64,000 nt of DNA from Sphingomonas sp. Leaf32 (GCF_001421765.1 NZ_LMLA01000003.1:1-64000), one strand, 5' to 3'; counted from the stretch's first letter, positions 27,151 through 36,278 are shown. Numbers and translations are program-made. Notes: a model not told the origin generated them from the letters alone.

Positions 27151-28191
27151 TTATTTCAGCGCTTCGACCAGCTTCTTGACGCTCTGGCTCTGGCCGCGCG
27201 GCAGGATCAGCACGTCGTTGCCGCTGGCCACCACGATCAGGTCCGACACGCCGACCATGCGGATGCGAACGCCATCGGTCCGCACCAGGCAGTCGCGCGT
27301 GTCGATCGCCAGCACTTCGCCGCGATGCGCATTGCCCGTATCGTCCCGCTCGCTGATCGCGTGCAGCGCGTCCCAGCTGCCTAGGTCGTTCCAGCCCATC
27401 GCGACCGGTACGACCACGACGCGGTCGGCCTTTTCCATCACCGCATAGTCGATCGACTGCGACGGCGCCTCGGCAAAGGCGGCGGCGTCGGGCGCGACAC
27501 GGTTGCCGGTCCGTTCGGCCTTGTCCATCGCCCGCTCGCACGCCGCCAGCATCGCCGGTTCGTGCTGGCCCAGTTCGGCGAGATAGCGGTCGGCACGGAA
27601 CAGGAAGATGCCACCGTTCCACACATGGTCGCCCGCCGCCAGCATCGCCTGTGCCGCGTCGAGCGGCGGCTTTTCCACGAAGCGCGCGACGCGGTGGACG
27701 CCGTCGGCGATTTCCTCGCCGGCCTGAATCCAGCCATAGCCGGTTTCCGGCGCGTCGGGCGAAATGCCGAAGGTGGCGAGCCAGCCCTCCTGCACCTTGG
27801 GCAGCGCACGCTGCACCGCCGCATGGAACGCGGCGACATCGGCGATCACATGGTCCGACGGCATTACCAGCAGCACCGCGTCGGGCGTCTCGGCGGCAAG
27901 GGCGGCGAGCGCGATGGCGGGTGCGGTGTTGCGACCGGCCGGTTCGAGGATCAGCGCGCTGGGCCGGGCGTCGACCGCGCTCAACTGCGTGTCGATCATG
28001 TCGGCATGGCGGGCATTGGCGACGATGATCGGTGCGCCGAACTCCTCACCGACCGCGCGCTGTGCGGTCAGCTGCAGCATCGTCGCTTCGGCGGTCAGCG
28101 CCAGCATCTGCTTGGGCGTTTCCGGCGTCGACATCGGCCACAGGCGCGTGCCCGAACCACCGGACAGGATCACAGGGACGATCATCGGCAT
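27151..28191 (-). CDS. manC: Mannose-1-phosphate guanylyltransferase
   Basis: A 346-residue single-domain GDP-mannose pyrophosphorylase without the C-terminal isomerase domain. The nucleotidyltransferase signature is VILSGGSGTRLWPMS then PKQML; other family segments are ILEPAGRNTAPAIALAA, FVEKPPLDAAQAML and WNGGIFLFRADRYL. It makes GDP-mannose for polysaccharide or glycan synthesis. ATG 28191 is used; TTG 28197 has better spacing (six bases) from AGGA and cannot be excluded. First gene of the manC-PMM pair. Confidence 0.94.
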   Translation of the reverse strand: MPMIVPVILSGGSGTRLWPMSTPETPKQMLALTAEATMLQLTAQRAVGEEFGAPIIVANARHADMIDTQLSAVDARPSALILEPAGRNTAPAIALAALAAETPDAVLLVMPSDHVIADVAAFHAAVQRALPKVQEGWLATFGISPDAPETGYGWIQAGEEIADGVHRVARFVEKPPLDAAQAMLAAGDHVWNGGIFLFRADRYLAELGQHEPAMLAACERAMDKAERTGNRVAPDAAAFAEAPSQSIDYAVMEKADRVVVVPVAMGWNDLGSWDALHAISERDDTGNAHRGEVLAIDTRDCLVRTDGVRIRMVGVSDLIVVASGNDVLILPRGQSQSVKKLVEALK

Positions 28192-28322
28192 GGTCAAGCA
28201 GGTTCCTGTCTAAAGAGTAAGTAAACACACCGATTCGGGACTGTAGCGATACAGCGATCCGCCATCATTGCGCCGGTCCTATCGGTCCGTAGATTGTTTC
28301 GCAACCGCAGCATTATTGCAAT

Positions 28323-28700
28323 TCAGCGCCCGCCATCGCGCCGGGTCAGTGCCGCGACGCAACTGGCGCGGTCGATCGGGGCGCCGGTGCGCTGGCGCGC
28401 GTCGACATGGCGCACGATCGGCACCCCGCCCTGCTGCGGGGCATAGAGATAGGCATCGAGGACGCAGATGTTCGATCCGAATTGCAGCTTGCGGCCGGCA
28501 CCTTCGGTCAGGTCGAGCAGCGGCTGCCCGAACAACTGGGTCAGGGCGTTGGCATTCTGACCCATGACGCGTTCGAGGCCGATCGTCCCATAGGTCGGCG
28601 TCGGCGGTGCGGGCAGGGCATTCTGGCGCACGACGGGACCGGGCGTGGCGCAGGCGGAGACGGCCAGCGCCAAGCCTACGCTGATCCCAACGCTACGCAT
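28323..28700 (-). CDS. Small putative lipoprotein
   Basis: A 125-residue protein with a lipoprotein signal (MRSVGISVGLALAVSAC, lipobox VSAC). A short proline-rich stretch follows, then a compact domain containing LFGQPLLDLTEGAGRKLQFGS and CVLDAYLYAP, reminiscent of the small outer-membrane assembly or SmpA-like domains in layout, though I cannot claim membership. Its start overlaps the end of the EI24 gene by eight bases, so the two are translationally coupled. Confidence 0.75.
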   Translation of the reverse strand: MRSVGISVGLALAVSACATPGPVVRQNALPAPPTPTYGTIGLERVMGQNANALTQLFGQPLLDLTEGAGRKLQFGSNICVLDAYLYAPQQGGVPIVRHVDARQRTGAPIDRASCVAALTRRDGGR

Positions 28701-29391
28701 TCCCACCCCCCTTGCTGCGGCGTCGATGAAAGCCATGCGTCGCCATCGCGGCGCCGATCAGCGGCGCAACGAAATTCACAAACGGTATCAACAGCAATCC
28801 GGTTCCCACCAGCCCGAGAAGAAACCGTCGCCCGCCGCTGGCCGATCGTTCGGCCGCCATCGCCGCCGGCGGCAGATGCCGTGCCGCGACCATGTCCGAC
28901 AGGTCGCGTCCCAGCAGCCAGCCATTGACCACGAAGAACACCGCCGCCGTCCCGATGCCGGTGGCGAGCAGCAGCAGGTAGAGCGGCACGAAGAACAGGT
29001 TCACCAGTACCGTCCGCAGCACCGATCCGCCGCTCATCGCCAGCGAACGGCCGAGCGGGACCGGCCGTGCGCTCGCGAGCGCGGCGGGATAGTGCTTGGC
29101 CTCGACCGCCTCGACCACCTCGTCCGCGAACAGCCCGATGACGGCGATGGCGACGATCCGGAACAACAGCCAGGCGAGGCCGATCGCCGCGATGCCGGCG
29201 GCGATCGCGGCCAGCGTGCCGGCATCGTCGCCCAGCACGAACCAGTCGGCCACTGCCCAACGCGCGCCCCATGCCAGCCCCGCGCCGACCAGCACCAGCA
29301 CCACCAGGGTCAACGCCAGCGACTTTGCCAGCACCCGCAGGAACGCCCGGTCGCCCAGTTGCGCGACGGACAGGAAAAAACTTTCGATCAT
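28693..29391 (-). CDS. EI24-domain integral membrane protein
   Basis: A 232-residue protein with four to six membrane segments, for example LAKSLALTLVVLVLVGAGLAWG, LAWLLFRIVAIAVIGLFADEVV and LVNLFFVPLYLLLLATGIGTAAVFFVVNGWLLGRDL. That layout and the NGWLLGRDL/EYF-type motif match the EI24/CysZ-like family. In bacteria some members are sulfate transporters (CysZ), but no cysteine-synthesis genes are near, so the substrate is open. ATG 29391 has GGGGAC upstream. It is followed by the overlapping lipoprotein gene. Confidence 0.85.
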   Translation of the reverse strand: MIESFFLSVAQLGDRAFLRVLAKSLALTLVVLVLVGAGLAWGARWAVADWFVLGDDAGTLAAIAAGIAAIGLAWLLFRIVAIAVIGLFADEVVEAVEAKHYPAALASARPVPLGRSLAMSGGSVLRTVLVNLFFVPLYLLLLATGIGTAAVFFVVNGWLLGRDLSDMVAARHLPPAAMAAERSASGGRRFLLGLVGTGLLLIPFVNFVAPLIGAAMATHGFHRRRSKGGGNA

Positions 29392-29529
29392 GTCCCCGAC
29401 GATGGTGGCGCGGGCAGGGCGCGTCAACGCCCGATCGGGTGCCAAGCTTGCTAGGGCGCGTGCCGCTGGCTAACGCGCAAGCCAATGTTCGCGCGCCACC
29501 CGCCGGACCGCATGTTTCGGAGACCTTGA

Positions 29530-30528
29530 TTGACCCAGCCCACGCTCGACGTCGTTGCGATCGGCAACGCCATCGTCGATATTCTCGCCCAGTCGGACGA
29601 CGCCTTCCTCGCGGCGGAGGGGATGACCAAGGGGTCGATGCAGCTCGTCTTCTCGCCCGCCGATGCCGACGCCCTTTATGCCAAGATGGGTCCAGGCCGC
29701 GAAGTGTCGGGCGGATCGGCGGCCAACACGGTCGCGGGCATCGCGGCGCTGGGCGGCAGGACCGGCTTTATCGGGCAGGTCGCCGACGACCAGCTGGGCG
29801 CGGTGTTCGCCCACGACATCCGCGCCGCCGGCGTCCGCTTCGACACCGCCGTCCGTGGCGGCGAGCCGACGACTGCCCGCTGCCTGATCTTCGTCACGCC
29901 CGACGGGCAGCGCACGATGAACACCTTCCTCGGCGCCTCGCAGTTCCTGCCCGAAGCGGCGCTGGATGCCGACCTGATCGCCAGCGGCGCGATCCTGTAT
30001 CTGGAGGGCTATCTTTGGGACCCGGAGGAACCGCGCGCCGCGATGCGCGCCGGCATCCGCATCGCGCGCGATGCGGGGCGCAAGGTCGCCTTCACCCTGT
30101 CGGACACCTTCTGCATCTCGCGCCACGGTGACGACTTCCGCGCGCTGATCGCCGAGGGGCAGGTCGACATCCTGTTCGCCAACGAAAACGAGTTGGTCGC
30201 GCTGGCGCAGGTCGAGGATTTCGACACGGCGGTGGAGCAGATCGCGCGCCAGGTGCCCGTGCTGGTCGTCACCCGCGGCGAACAGGGCGCGATCGCAGTG
30301 ACCGGGGGCCAGCGGACCAGCGTGCCCGCGCAGCCGATCGAGCGGGTCGTCGACACGACCGGCGCGGGCGACCTGTTCGCCGCCGGCTTCCTGCACGGAC
30401 AGGCGCAGGGCCATGACATCGAACGCTCGCTGAAGCTGGGCGCGCTGTGCGCCGCCGAGATCATCTCGCACTATGGCGCGCGGCCCGAAGCGGACCTGAC
30501 CAAGCTGATGGCGGCCAAGCTCGGCTGA
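29530..30528 (+). CDS. PfkB-family kinase, probable adenosine kinase
   Basis: A 332-residue ribokinase-fold sugar kinase. The N-terminal GNAIVDILAQSDDAFL and the GGSAANTVAGIAALGG substrate loop match the adenosine-kinase-like branch of alphaproteobacteria. The C-terminal PfkB signature is VVDTTGAGDLFAAGFLHG, with the catalytic aspartate in GAGD. It phosphorylates adenosine or a related nucleoside with ATP. The start is TTG 29530, with GGAGA six bases before it; no ATG fits the family N-terminus. A bidirectional terminator follows. Confidence 0.9.
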   Translation: MTQPTLDVVAIGNAIVDILAQSDDAFLAAEGMTKGSMQLVFSPADADALYAKMGPGREVSGGSAANTVAGIAALGGRTGFIGQVADDQLGAVFAHDIRAAGVRFDTAVRGGEPTTARCLIFVTPDGQRTMNTFLGASQFLPEAALDADLIASGAILYLEGYLWDPEEPRAAMRAGIRIARDAGRKVAFTLSDTFCISRHGDDFRALIAEGQVDILFANENELVALAQVEDFDTAVEQIARQVPVLVVTRGEQGAIAVTGGQRTSVPAQPIERVVDTTGAGDLFAAGFLHGQAQGHDIERSLKLGALCAAEIISHYGARPEADLTKLMAAKLG

Positions 30529-30550
30529 CCGCTGCACGACCGGCAAAGAA

Positions 30551-30586
30551 AAAGGGCCGGGGGAGCGATCCCCCGGCCCTTTTTTG
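30551..30586. terminator. Bidirectional terminator between adenosine kinase and permease
   Basis: A perfect 13-pair stem (AAAGGGCCGGGGG with CCCCCGGCCCTTT) with a six-base loop, followed by T on the plus strand and preceded by A, which gives T on the minus strand. It serves both convergent genes. Confidence 0.92.
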
Positions 30587-30603
30587 CGTGGACGGCGTAG
30601 CGG

Positions 30604-32172
30604 TCAGTGCTTGACGTCGAACACGTCGTCGACGGGCACTTCGATGATGCCCTTCGCGACATGGCTGGTGCGATAGCCGTAGAGGAAATAGACGACCAGA
30701 CCGATCGCGCCCCAGATCGGCAGCACCAGCATCGCATCGATCGGCAGGTTGAAGAACAGGAAGATGCAGCCGACGATCGTCGCCGGCGCGACCAGCCAGA
30801 TCAGCGGCGCGCGGAACGCACGCGGCCGGGCCGCCTCGGTCTTGCGCAGGATCAGCACCGCGATCGCCACCATCATGAAGGCATAGAGCGTGCCCGCATT
30901 GGCGATATCGGCCAGTTGTCCGACCGGCAGGAAGGCAGCGGCGAAAGCGACCGCCCCGCCGGTGATCGCCGTCACGACATAGGGCGTCTTCCACTTCGGG
31001 TGGATCTTGCTGAGGCTGGGCGGCAGCAGCCCGTCGCGCGCCATCACGAAGAAGATGCGCGTCTGGCCGAACAGCAGGACGAGGATGACCGACGGCAGCG
31101 CGACGAACGCCGCGATCCCCAGCATGTTGCCGACCTTGCCGAAGCCGATCTCGCGCAGGACATGCGCCAGCGCTTCGTTCGAACAGACTAGCGCGTCCGC
31201 ATATTGCGGCATCGCGCACTGGCGGGCCAGTTCAGCCGAACCGGCCGCGAACGGCATCTCGCTGCCGGTGATGAACCCGTTGGGACCGAGCGGCTGGCCG
31301 CCGATCGTGCCGATCGCACCGGCGGCGACGAGGATGTAGAAGACGGTGCAGAACAACAGCGAGCCGATCAGCCCGATCGGCACGTTACGCTGCGGATTCT
31401 TCGTTTCCTCCGCGGCCGTCGATACCGCGTCGAACCCGACATAGGCAAAGAAGATCGTCGCCGCCGCGCCGACCGCGCCGACACCCGTACCCCAGCCGCC
31501 GAACACGCCGGCGGGAAGGAACGGGTTGAACCGGCTGGCGCTGAACTGTTCCGACGGGATGGTCAGCGCGATGAACACCGTCAGCGCCACGACCTTGATC
31601 GCGACGAGGATGGCGTTGAACTTCGCGCTCTCGCTGGTGCCGATGATGAGCAGTCCGGTCACCAGCAGCGCGATCAGTACCGCCGGCAGGTTGATGAACC
31701 CGCCCGGCGCGCCGCCCAGCGCCAATGGACCCGCCGCCAGCCATGCGGGCAATTGTATGCCGAAGAATTCGTTGAGGATGGTCCCGCTGAAATAGCCCGA
31801 CCATCCGACCGCGACCGCCGATGCGGCGACCGCATATTCCAGGACCAGCGCCCAGCCGACCGTCCAGGCAAGCAACTCGCCCATGACCGAATAGGTATAG
31901 GTATAGGCCGATCCCGCGACCGGGATCATCGAGGCGATTTCAGCATAGCACAGCGCCGCGACGACGCAGATCAGACCCGCGATGGCGAAGGCGAGCATCA
32001 GGCCGGGACCGGCTTTCTGCGCGCCGGCGGCGGTAAGGACGAAGATGCCGGTGCCGATGACCGATCCGATGCCGAACAACGTCAGCTGAAGCGCGCCGAG
32101 GGTGCGCGGAAGCGACTTTCCTTCGGCAGCGGCGAGAATGGCGTCGAGTGGCTTGACGCGCCCGAATATCAT
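30604..32172 (-). CDS. APC-superfamily amino-acid permease
   Basis: A 522-residue inner-membrane transporter with about 12 hydrophobic segments. The N-terminal RTLGALQLTLFGIGSVIGTGIFVLTG-type segment is the APC family hallmark (GIGSVIGTGIF), and GFDAVSTAAEETKNPQRNVP is the conserved loop of the cationic amino acid transporter (YfnA/CAT) branch. It presumably imports amino acids by proton symport; substrate unproven. ATG 32172 has AGGGGAT seven bases upstream; the frame stays open farther upstream without similarity. Shares the terminator at 30551. Confidence 0.93.
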   Translation of the reverse strand: MIFGRVKPLDAILAAAEGKSLPRTLGALQLTLFGIGSVIGTGIFVLTAAGAQKAGPGLMLAFAIAGLICVVAALCYAEIASMIPVAGSAYTYTYSVMGELLAWTVGWALVLEYAVAASAVAVGWSGYFSGTILNEFFGIQLPAWLAAGPLALGGAPGGFINLPAVLIALLVTGLLIIGTSESAKFNAILVAIKVVALTVFIALTIPSEQFSASRFNPFLPAGVFGGWGTGVGAVGAAATIFFAYVGFDAVSTAAEETKNPQRNVPIGLIGSLLFCTVFYILVAAGAIGTIGGQPLGPNGFITGSEMPFAAGSAELARQCAMPQYADALVCSNEALAHVLREIGFGKVGNMLGIAAFVALPSVILVLLFGQTRIFFVMARDGLLPPSLSKIHPKWKTPYVVTAITGGAVAFAAAFLPVGQLADIANAGTLYAFMMVAIAVLILRKTEAARPRAFRAPLIWLVAPATIVGCIFLFFNLPIDAMLVLPIWGAIGLVVYFLYGYRTSHVAKGIIEVPVDDVFDVKH

Positions 32173-32282
32173 GAAGCTATCCCCTGATGCGTCGCGTTCG
32201 TTCGCGCGACGCTCTCGTTTGAATGGCGCGATGCTACCCGCAATTCCGGCCCGCGCAATTCCTTTCGTGCAATAAAGCTGTC

Positions 32283-32660
32283 CTATCGCGCCAGCATGGG
32301 GCCGAGCGGCGCACCGCCGAACAGGTGGACGTGCAGGTGCGGCACCTCCTGTCCGCCGTCCCCGCCGATATTGGCGAGCAGCCGATAGCCCGGCTCGACC
32401 AGGCCATGGTCGCGCGCCACCTTCCCGACGGCACGGATGAAGCCGGCAATTTCCGCATCGTCGGCCCGCGAAGAAAAATCGTCCCACGACACGTAACGGC
32501 CTTTCGGGATTACCAGCACATGCACCGGCGCCTGCGGAGCGATGTCGTGGAAGGCGAGCGCGAAGTCGTCCTCATAGACACGCTTCGCCGGAATTTCGCC
32601 GCGCAGGATGCGGGCAAAGATATTGGTGTCGTCATAGGGTTGCGTGGCGTCGATCGGCAT
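32283..32660 (-). CDS. HIT-family nucleotide hydrolase
   Basis: A 125-residue histidine-triad protein with the HxHxHxx motif in QEVPHLHVHLFGG and the N-terminal DDTNIFARILRGEIPAKRVYEDD stretch of the HinT/PKCI branch. Such enzymes cleave purine nucleoside phosphoramidates and adenylylated lysine. ATG 32660 is preferred over GTG 32669 because the AGGAG site leaves no room for the GTG. It begins five bases after hisE, the last gene of the his operon, an arrangement seen in other alphaproteobacteria. Confidence 0.95.
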   Translation of the reverse strand: MPIDATQPYDDTNIFARILRGEIPAKRVYEDDFALAFHDIAPQAPVHVLVIPKGRYVSWDDFSSRADDAEIAGFIRAVGKVARDHGLVEPGYRLLANIGGDGGQEVPHLHVHLFGGAPLGPMLAR

Positions 32661-32665
32661 GGGGA

Positions 32666-32983
32666 TCACTCCTGGGGACGGGACGCTTTTTCGGCGATGC
32701 CCGACGTCCCTTCGCGGCGGGTCAGTTCGGCGCGGACATCGTCGAGGGCGATGCCCTGGGTCCGCAGCAGCAGCGTCAGGTGGAACAGCAGGTCGGCGGC
32801 CTCGCCGATCAGGCCGGCGCGGTCGTTGCTACACGCGGCGATCACGCACTCGACCGCTTCCTCGCCGACCTTCTGCGCGATCTTGGCCGTGCCGCGCGCG
32901 TGCAGCTTCGCGACATAGGATTGGGCGGGATCGCCGCCGATCCGGCTGGCGATTACCGATTCGAGCCGGTCGAAGGCGTCCAT
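32666..32983 (-). CDS. hisE: Phosphoribosyl-ATP pyrophosphatase
   Basis: A 105-residue enzyme removing pyrophosphate from phosphoribosyl-ATP, the second step of histidine synthesis. It has the MazG-like helical signature: QSYVAKLHARGTAKIAQKVGEEAVECVIAA followed by GEAADLLFHLTLLL, with the acidic magnesium ligands EExxE and ExxD. ATG 32983 comes one base after the stop of a small ORF (TGACATG). HisI, its usual partner, is not in this window. Confidence 0.95.
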   Translation of the reverse strand: MDAFDRLESVIASRIGGDPAQSYVAKLHARGTAKIAQKVGEEAVECVIAACSNDRAGLIGEAADLLFHLTLLLRTQGIALDDVRAELTRREGTSGIAEKASRPQE

Positions 32984-32984
32984 G

Positions 32985-33140
32985 TCAGTCCCTGTTCCTG
33001 CGTTGCCGATTGCGGATCGCCCGCCGCGCCAGCACCACCATGAAGACGAAGGCGACGAAGGTCGCGACGTCGGAAAAGGCAAAGCCTTCGCGGGGCGGTG
33101 CGATACCCGAATGGACGGCGGCAAGGGCGGTTATGGCCAT
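32985..33140 (-). CDS. Small membrane protein in his operon, unknown
   Basis: A 51-codon frame whose TGA is one base before the hisE ATG. It contains one hydrophobic segment (FSDVATFVAFVFMVVLA) followed by a strongly basic tail (RRAIRNRQRRNRD), a typical N-out or single-anchor layout. The tight spacing to hisE supports translation, but the ribosome site before ATG 33140 is poor and other starts are possible. No family recognised. Confidence 0.5.
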   Translation of the reverse strand: MAITALAAVHSGIAPPREGFAFSDVATFVAFVFMVVLARRAIRNRQRRNRD

Positions 33141-33171
33141 GGACGGGCTGTAGGGGGTTTTGCGAGACGTG

Positions 33172-33316
33172 AAAATCCTCCCCGGCACGGGGAGGGGGAC
33201 CGTCGCCGAAGGCGATGGTGGAGGGGGATCGCCCCGCAACGCAACCGTGCCGTATGCGGACACCCCCCTCCACCATGCTGCGCATAGTCCCCCTCCCCGT
33301 GCCGGGGAGGATTTTA
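33172..33316. repeat. Family D inverted repeat in his operon
   Basis: The left arm begins aaaatcctccccggcacggg and continues to a gatggtggaggggg segment. The right arm is its complement, cccctccaccatg and ccccctccccgtgccgggg then aggatttt. The outer end of the right arm reaches into the hisF stop codon (33314-33316), so the repeat begins exactly where hisF ends. Confidence 0.88.
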
Positions 33317-34075
33317 ATGCGACCGCACCGGAACCCCCGCCGCCGCCAGCGCGGCATGGGCGTCGGCCACCGACGCCTCGCCAAAATGGAAGATCGACGC
33401 CGCCAGCACCGCACTCGCATGGCCCTGCGTAACGCCAGCGACGAGGTGATCGAGCGTGCCGACACCGCCCGACGCCACCACCGGCACCGATACCTGGTCG
33501 GCAATGGTACGGATCAGGTCGAGGTCGTATCCGTCACGCGTGCCGTCGCGGTCCATCGACGTCACCAGCAATTCCCCCGCGCCCAGCCGCGCGAGGTTCA
33601 GCGCATGTTCGACCGCATCGATGCCGGTAGCGCGGCGACCGCCATGGGTGAACACTTCCCAATGCCCGTCGACCCGCCGGGCATCGACCGAGGCGGTGAC
33701 GCACTGGCTGCCGAAGCGGTCGGCGATGTCGGCGACCAGTTCGGGCCGGGCGACGGCGGCGGAATTGACCGCGACCTTGTCCGCGCCCGCCAGCAGCAAT
33801 GCACGGGCATCCTCGGGCGACCGCACGCCGCCACCGACGGTCAGCGGCATGAAGCACACTTCCGCCGTGCGCCGCACCACGTCGATGATCGTGTCGCGCC
33901 CCTCATGGCTGGCGCCGATGTCGAGAAAGGTCAGCTCGTCCGCCCCGGCGGCGTCATAGGCGCGCGCCTGTTCCACCGGATCGCCCGCATCGCGCAGCGC
34001 GACGAAGTTCACGCCCTTCACCACCCGCCCGGCATGGACGTCGAGACAGGGGATGACGCGCGCCCGCACCGTCAT
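33314..34075 (-). CDS. hisF: Imidazole glycerol phosphate synthase, cyclase subunit
   Basis: A 253-residue (beta/alpha)8 barrel that, with ammonia from HisH, makes imidazole-glycerol phosphate and AICAR. The start [21 protein letters not shown] carries the first catalytic aspartate (D11-type), and the second is in [17 protein letters not shown]. Phosphate loops are GGGVRS and ASGGVG. Its ATG overlaps the hisA stop by four bases (ATGA). Its stop lies inside the arm of the family D repeat. Confidence 0.97.
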   Translation of the reverse strand: MTVRARVIPCLDVHAGRVVKGVNFVALRDAGDPVEQARAYDAAGADELTFLDIGASHEGRDTIIDVVRRTAEVCFMPLTVGGGVRSPEDARALLLAGADKVAVNSAAVARPELVADIADRFGSQCVTASVDARRVDGHWEVFTHGGRRATGIDAVEHALNLARLGAGELLVTSMDRDGTRDGYDLDLIRTIADQVSVPVVASGGVGTLDHLVAGVTQGHASAVLAASIFHFGEASVADAHAALAAAGVPVRSH

Positions 34076-34800
34076 GCGGCGGCCACCCGGATCGCTTCGG
34101 CCAGATCGAGGCGACCGTCGTACAGCGCGCGGCCGGTGATGACGCCCTCGATGCCGGCCTTGCCCTTCAGCGCGTGGATATCCTCGATCCCCGCGACGCC
34201 GCCGCTGGCGATGACCGGGATCGGGACGGCGGCGGCCAGCGCGGCGGTCGCGGCGACATTGCAGCCCTTGAGCATCCCGTCGCGGCCGACGTCGGTGAAC
34301 AGCACGGCGGCGACGCCGGCATCCTCGAACCGGCGGGCAAGGTCGGTGACGGAGACGGTCGACACATCCGCCCAGCCGCGCGTCGCGACCATGCCGTCCC
34401 ACGCATCGACCGCGACGACGATCCGCCCCGGACAGGCGGCGGCGGCTTCGCGGACGAAATCGGGGTCCTCCAGCGCTGCGGTGCCGATCACGACACGCGC
34501 GACGCCCAGGTCCAGCCAGCGGTCGACATTGGCGCGGTTGCGGATGCCGCCACCCAGTTGCACCCGGCCCGGAAAGGCTTTCAGGATACCGGCGACCGCA
34601 TCGCCATTGACCGACTGGCCGGCGAACGCGCCGTCGAGGTCGACGACGTGCAGGTGATCCGCACCCGCGTCGGCGAACAGCGTCGCCTGATGCGCCGGAT
34701 CGTCACCATAGACGGTGGCGCGGTCCATATCGCCCTCGGCCAGCCGGACGACCTGTCCGCCCTTCAGATCGATGGCGGGGAAGACGGTCAGGGACGCCAT
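34072..34800 (-). CDS. hisA: ProFAR isomerase
   Basis: A 242-residue (beta/alpha)8 isomerase converting ProFAR to PRFAR, the substrate of HisF. It has [19 protein letters not shown] at the N-terminus with the catalytic aspartate, the second aspartate in [14 protein letters not shown], and phosphate loops GGGIRN and ASGGVAG. It overlaps hisH by 13 bases upstream and hisF by four bases downstream. Confidence 0.97.
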   Translation of the reverse strand: MASLTVFPAIDLKGGQVVRLAEGDMDRATVYGDDPAHQATLFADAGADHLHVVDLDGAFAGQSVNGDAVAGILKAFPGRVQLGGGIRNRANVDRWLDLGVARVVIGTAALEDPDFVREAAAACPGRIVVAVDAWDGMVATRGWADVSTVSVTDLARRFEDAGVAAVLFTDVGRDGMLKGCNVAATAALAAAVPIPVIASGGVAGIEDIHALKGKAGIEGVITGRALYDGRLDLAEAIRVAAA

Positions 34801-35387
34801 GCGAGGAACCTCTCCAGCAGCGCCAATCCATAGCGCTGGCTCTTTTCGGGGTGGAACTGCACGCCCAGCAGATTGTCGCGGCCGATGGCTGCGGTCACCG
34901 GGCCGCCATGGTCGGTGGTGGCCAGCACATGATCGCCCTCGAACGCATAGCTGTGCAGGAAATACGCCTCGCCCGGCACCAGCAGGGGGTGCGGCGCGGC
35001 GGGGACGACATCGTTCCAGCCCATATGCGGCACGGTGACGCCGGGCGCAGGGGCCAGGCGGCGGACGGCGCCGTCGATCCAGCCCAATCCGGCATGGCTG
35101 CCGAACTCCTCACCGGTGGTCGCCAGCAGTTGCATCCCCACGCACACGCCGAGGAACGGCACGCCGCCGTCCAGCGCGCGCGACCGCATCGCCTCGACCA
35201 TGCCGGGAATGGCGGTCAGGCCGTTCATGCATGCGGCGAAGGCGCCGACGCCGGGCAGGACGATCCGGTCGGCCTGTGCCACTGCGTCCGGATCGGCGGT
35301 GATCGACAGGTCGCGGGCACCCGCCGCCTTCAGCGCATTGGCGACCGAATGGAGATTGCCCGCGCCGTAATCGATCAGTGCGATCAA
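34788..35387 (-). CDS. hisH: Imidazole glycerol phosphate synthase, glutaminase subunit
   Basis: A 199-residue class I glutamine amidotransferase supplying ammonia to HisF. It has [18 protein letters not shown] at the N-terminus, the nucleophile cysteine in [11 protein letters not shown], and the His-Glu pair in [10 protein letters not shown]. The start is TTG 35387: no in-frame ATG or GTG gives the family N-terminus, and the codon overlaps the stop of the preceding gene (TTGA). Confidence 0.95.
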   Translation of the reverse strand: MIALIDYGAGNLHSVANALKAAGARDLSITADPDAVAQADRIVLPGVGAFAACMNGLTAIPGMVEAMRSRALDGGVPFLGVCVGMQLLATTGEEFGSHAGLGWIDGAVRRLAPAPGVTVPHMGWNDVVPAAPHPLLVPGEAYFLHSYAFEGDHVLATTDHGGPVTAAIGRDNLLGVQFHPEKSQRYGLALLERFLAWRP

Positions 35388-35689
35388 AACAGGTCGCCGA
35401 TCTGGTCCATCGCCAGCGTCATGGTGAAGGCGACGATCTCGACCGTGGCGACGCCGTTCACGACGAACGGATCGGTTTCCGCCACCGCGCGCACCGCGTC
35501 CGCTTCCCCCCGGAACAGCAGCACGCCGCCGGTCGGGGGATTGCGGCGACCGGCGAGCAGCATGAGGCCCTCGTCCATCGCCGCCTTGATCCACGCGACA
35601 TGCGCCTCGCGGTGGACGTCGACGTCCTCCAGCGGCTTTACGTAGCTCAGCATCGCCAGGCACATCGGCTGCATCGGACGCGCTACCAT
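35384..35689 (-). CDS. YciI-family protein in his operon
   Basis: A 101-residue ferredoxin-like protein of the YciI/YCII family: LSYVKPLEDVDVHREAHVAWIKAAMDEG, with the conserved His-Asp region, then AGRRNPPTGGVLLFRGE and the ETDPFVVNGVATVEIVAF end. YciI proteins are small putative enzymes with a His/Asp pair, of uncertain activity. Start ATG 35689 has GGGAG about nine bases upstream and is one base after the hisB stop. Its position between hisB and hisH with overlaps on both sides suggests a role tied to the operon, or just a coregulated passenger. Confidence 0.88.
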   Translation of the reverse strand: MVARPMQPMCLAMLSYVKPLEDVDVHREAHVAWIKAAMDEGLMLLAGRRNPPTGGVLLFRGEADAVRAVAETDPFVVNGVATVEIVAFTMTLAMDQIGDLF

Positions 35690-35690
35690 G

Positions 35691-36278
35691 TCACAACACT
35701 CCCTTGGTCGACGGGATGGCATCGCCCTTGCGCGGGTCGATTTCGGTCGCGGTGCGCAGGGCGCGCGCCAGTCCCTTGAAGATGCTTTCGGCGATATGAT
35801 GGTTGTTGGTGCCGTACAGCGTCTCGACATGCAGCGTGATGCCGGCGGCCTGCGCGAAGCTGTGGCAGAAATGGCCGAACATCTCGGTATCCATCGTGCC
35901 GAGCTGCGCCTGGGTGAAATCGACCTTCCACACCAGCCACGGGCGGCCGGAAATGTCGAGCGCGACGCGGGTCAGCGTCTCGTCCATCGGCGACAGCGCG
36001 TCGCCATAGCGGCGGATGCCGCGCTTGTCGCCCAGCGCCTTGGCTACGCACAAGCCGATGGCGATGCCGGTATCCTCGACCGTGTGGTGCGCGTCGATAT
36101 GCAGGTCGCCGACCGTGCGGACCGTCAGGTCGATCAGCGAATGGCGGCTGAGCTGTTCGAGCATATGGTCGAAGAAGCCGACGCCGGTCGACACGTCATA
36201 GGTGCCGGTGCCGTCGAGATTGACCGTGACGTCGATCGACGTCTCGCTGGTCCTGCGGGCGATGGTGGCGGTGCGCAT
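35691..36278 (-). CDS. hisB: Imidazoleglycerol-phosphate dehydratase
   Basis: A 195-residue manganese dehydratase of the sixth step of histidine synthesis. Metal motifs are [28 protein letters not shown], and the later [13 protein letters not shown] and [14 protein letters not shown]. Monofunctional, without the phosphatase domain of the enterobacterial fusion. ATG 36278 gives the normal length. It is the promoter-proximal gene of the operon; the gap to divergent sspB is only 80 bases and must hold both promoters. Confidence 0.96.
   Translation of the reverse strand: MRTATIARRTSETSIDVTVNLDGTGTYDVSTGVGFFDHMLEQLSRHSLIDLTVRTVGDLHIDAHHTVEDTGIAIGLCVAKALGDKRGIRRYGDALSPMDETLTRVALDISGRPWLVWKVDFTQAQLGTMDTEMFGHFCHSFAQAAGITLHVETLYGTNNHHIAESIFKGLARALRTATEIDPRKGDAIPSTKGVL

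Noticed and set aside
33172..33316. Palindromes as CRISPR repeats
   Set aside because: Repeats are isolated inverted pairs spread over the window, without regular spacing, unique spacers or cas genes.
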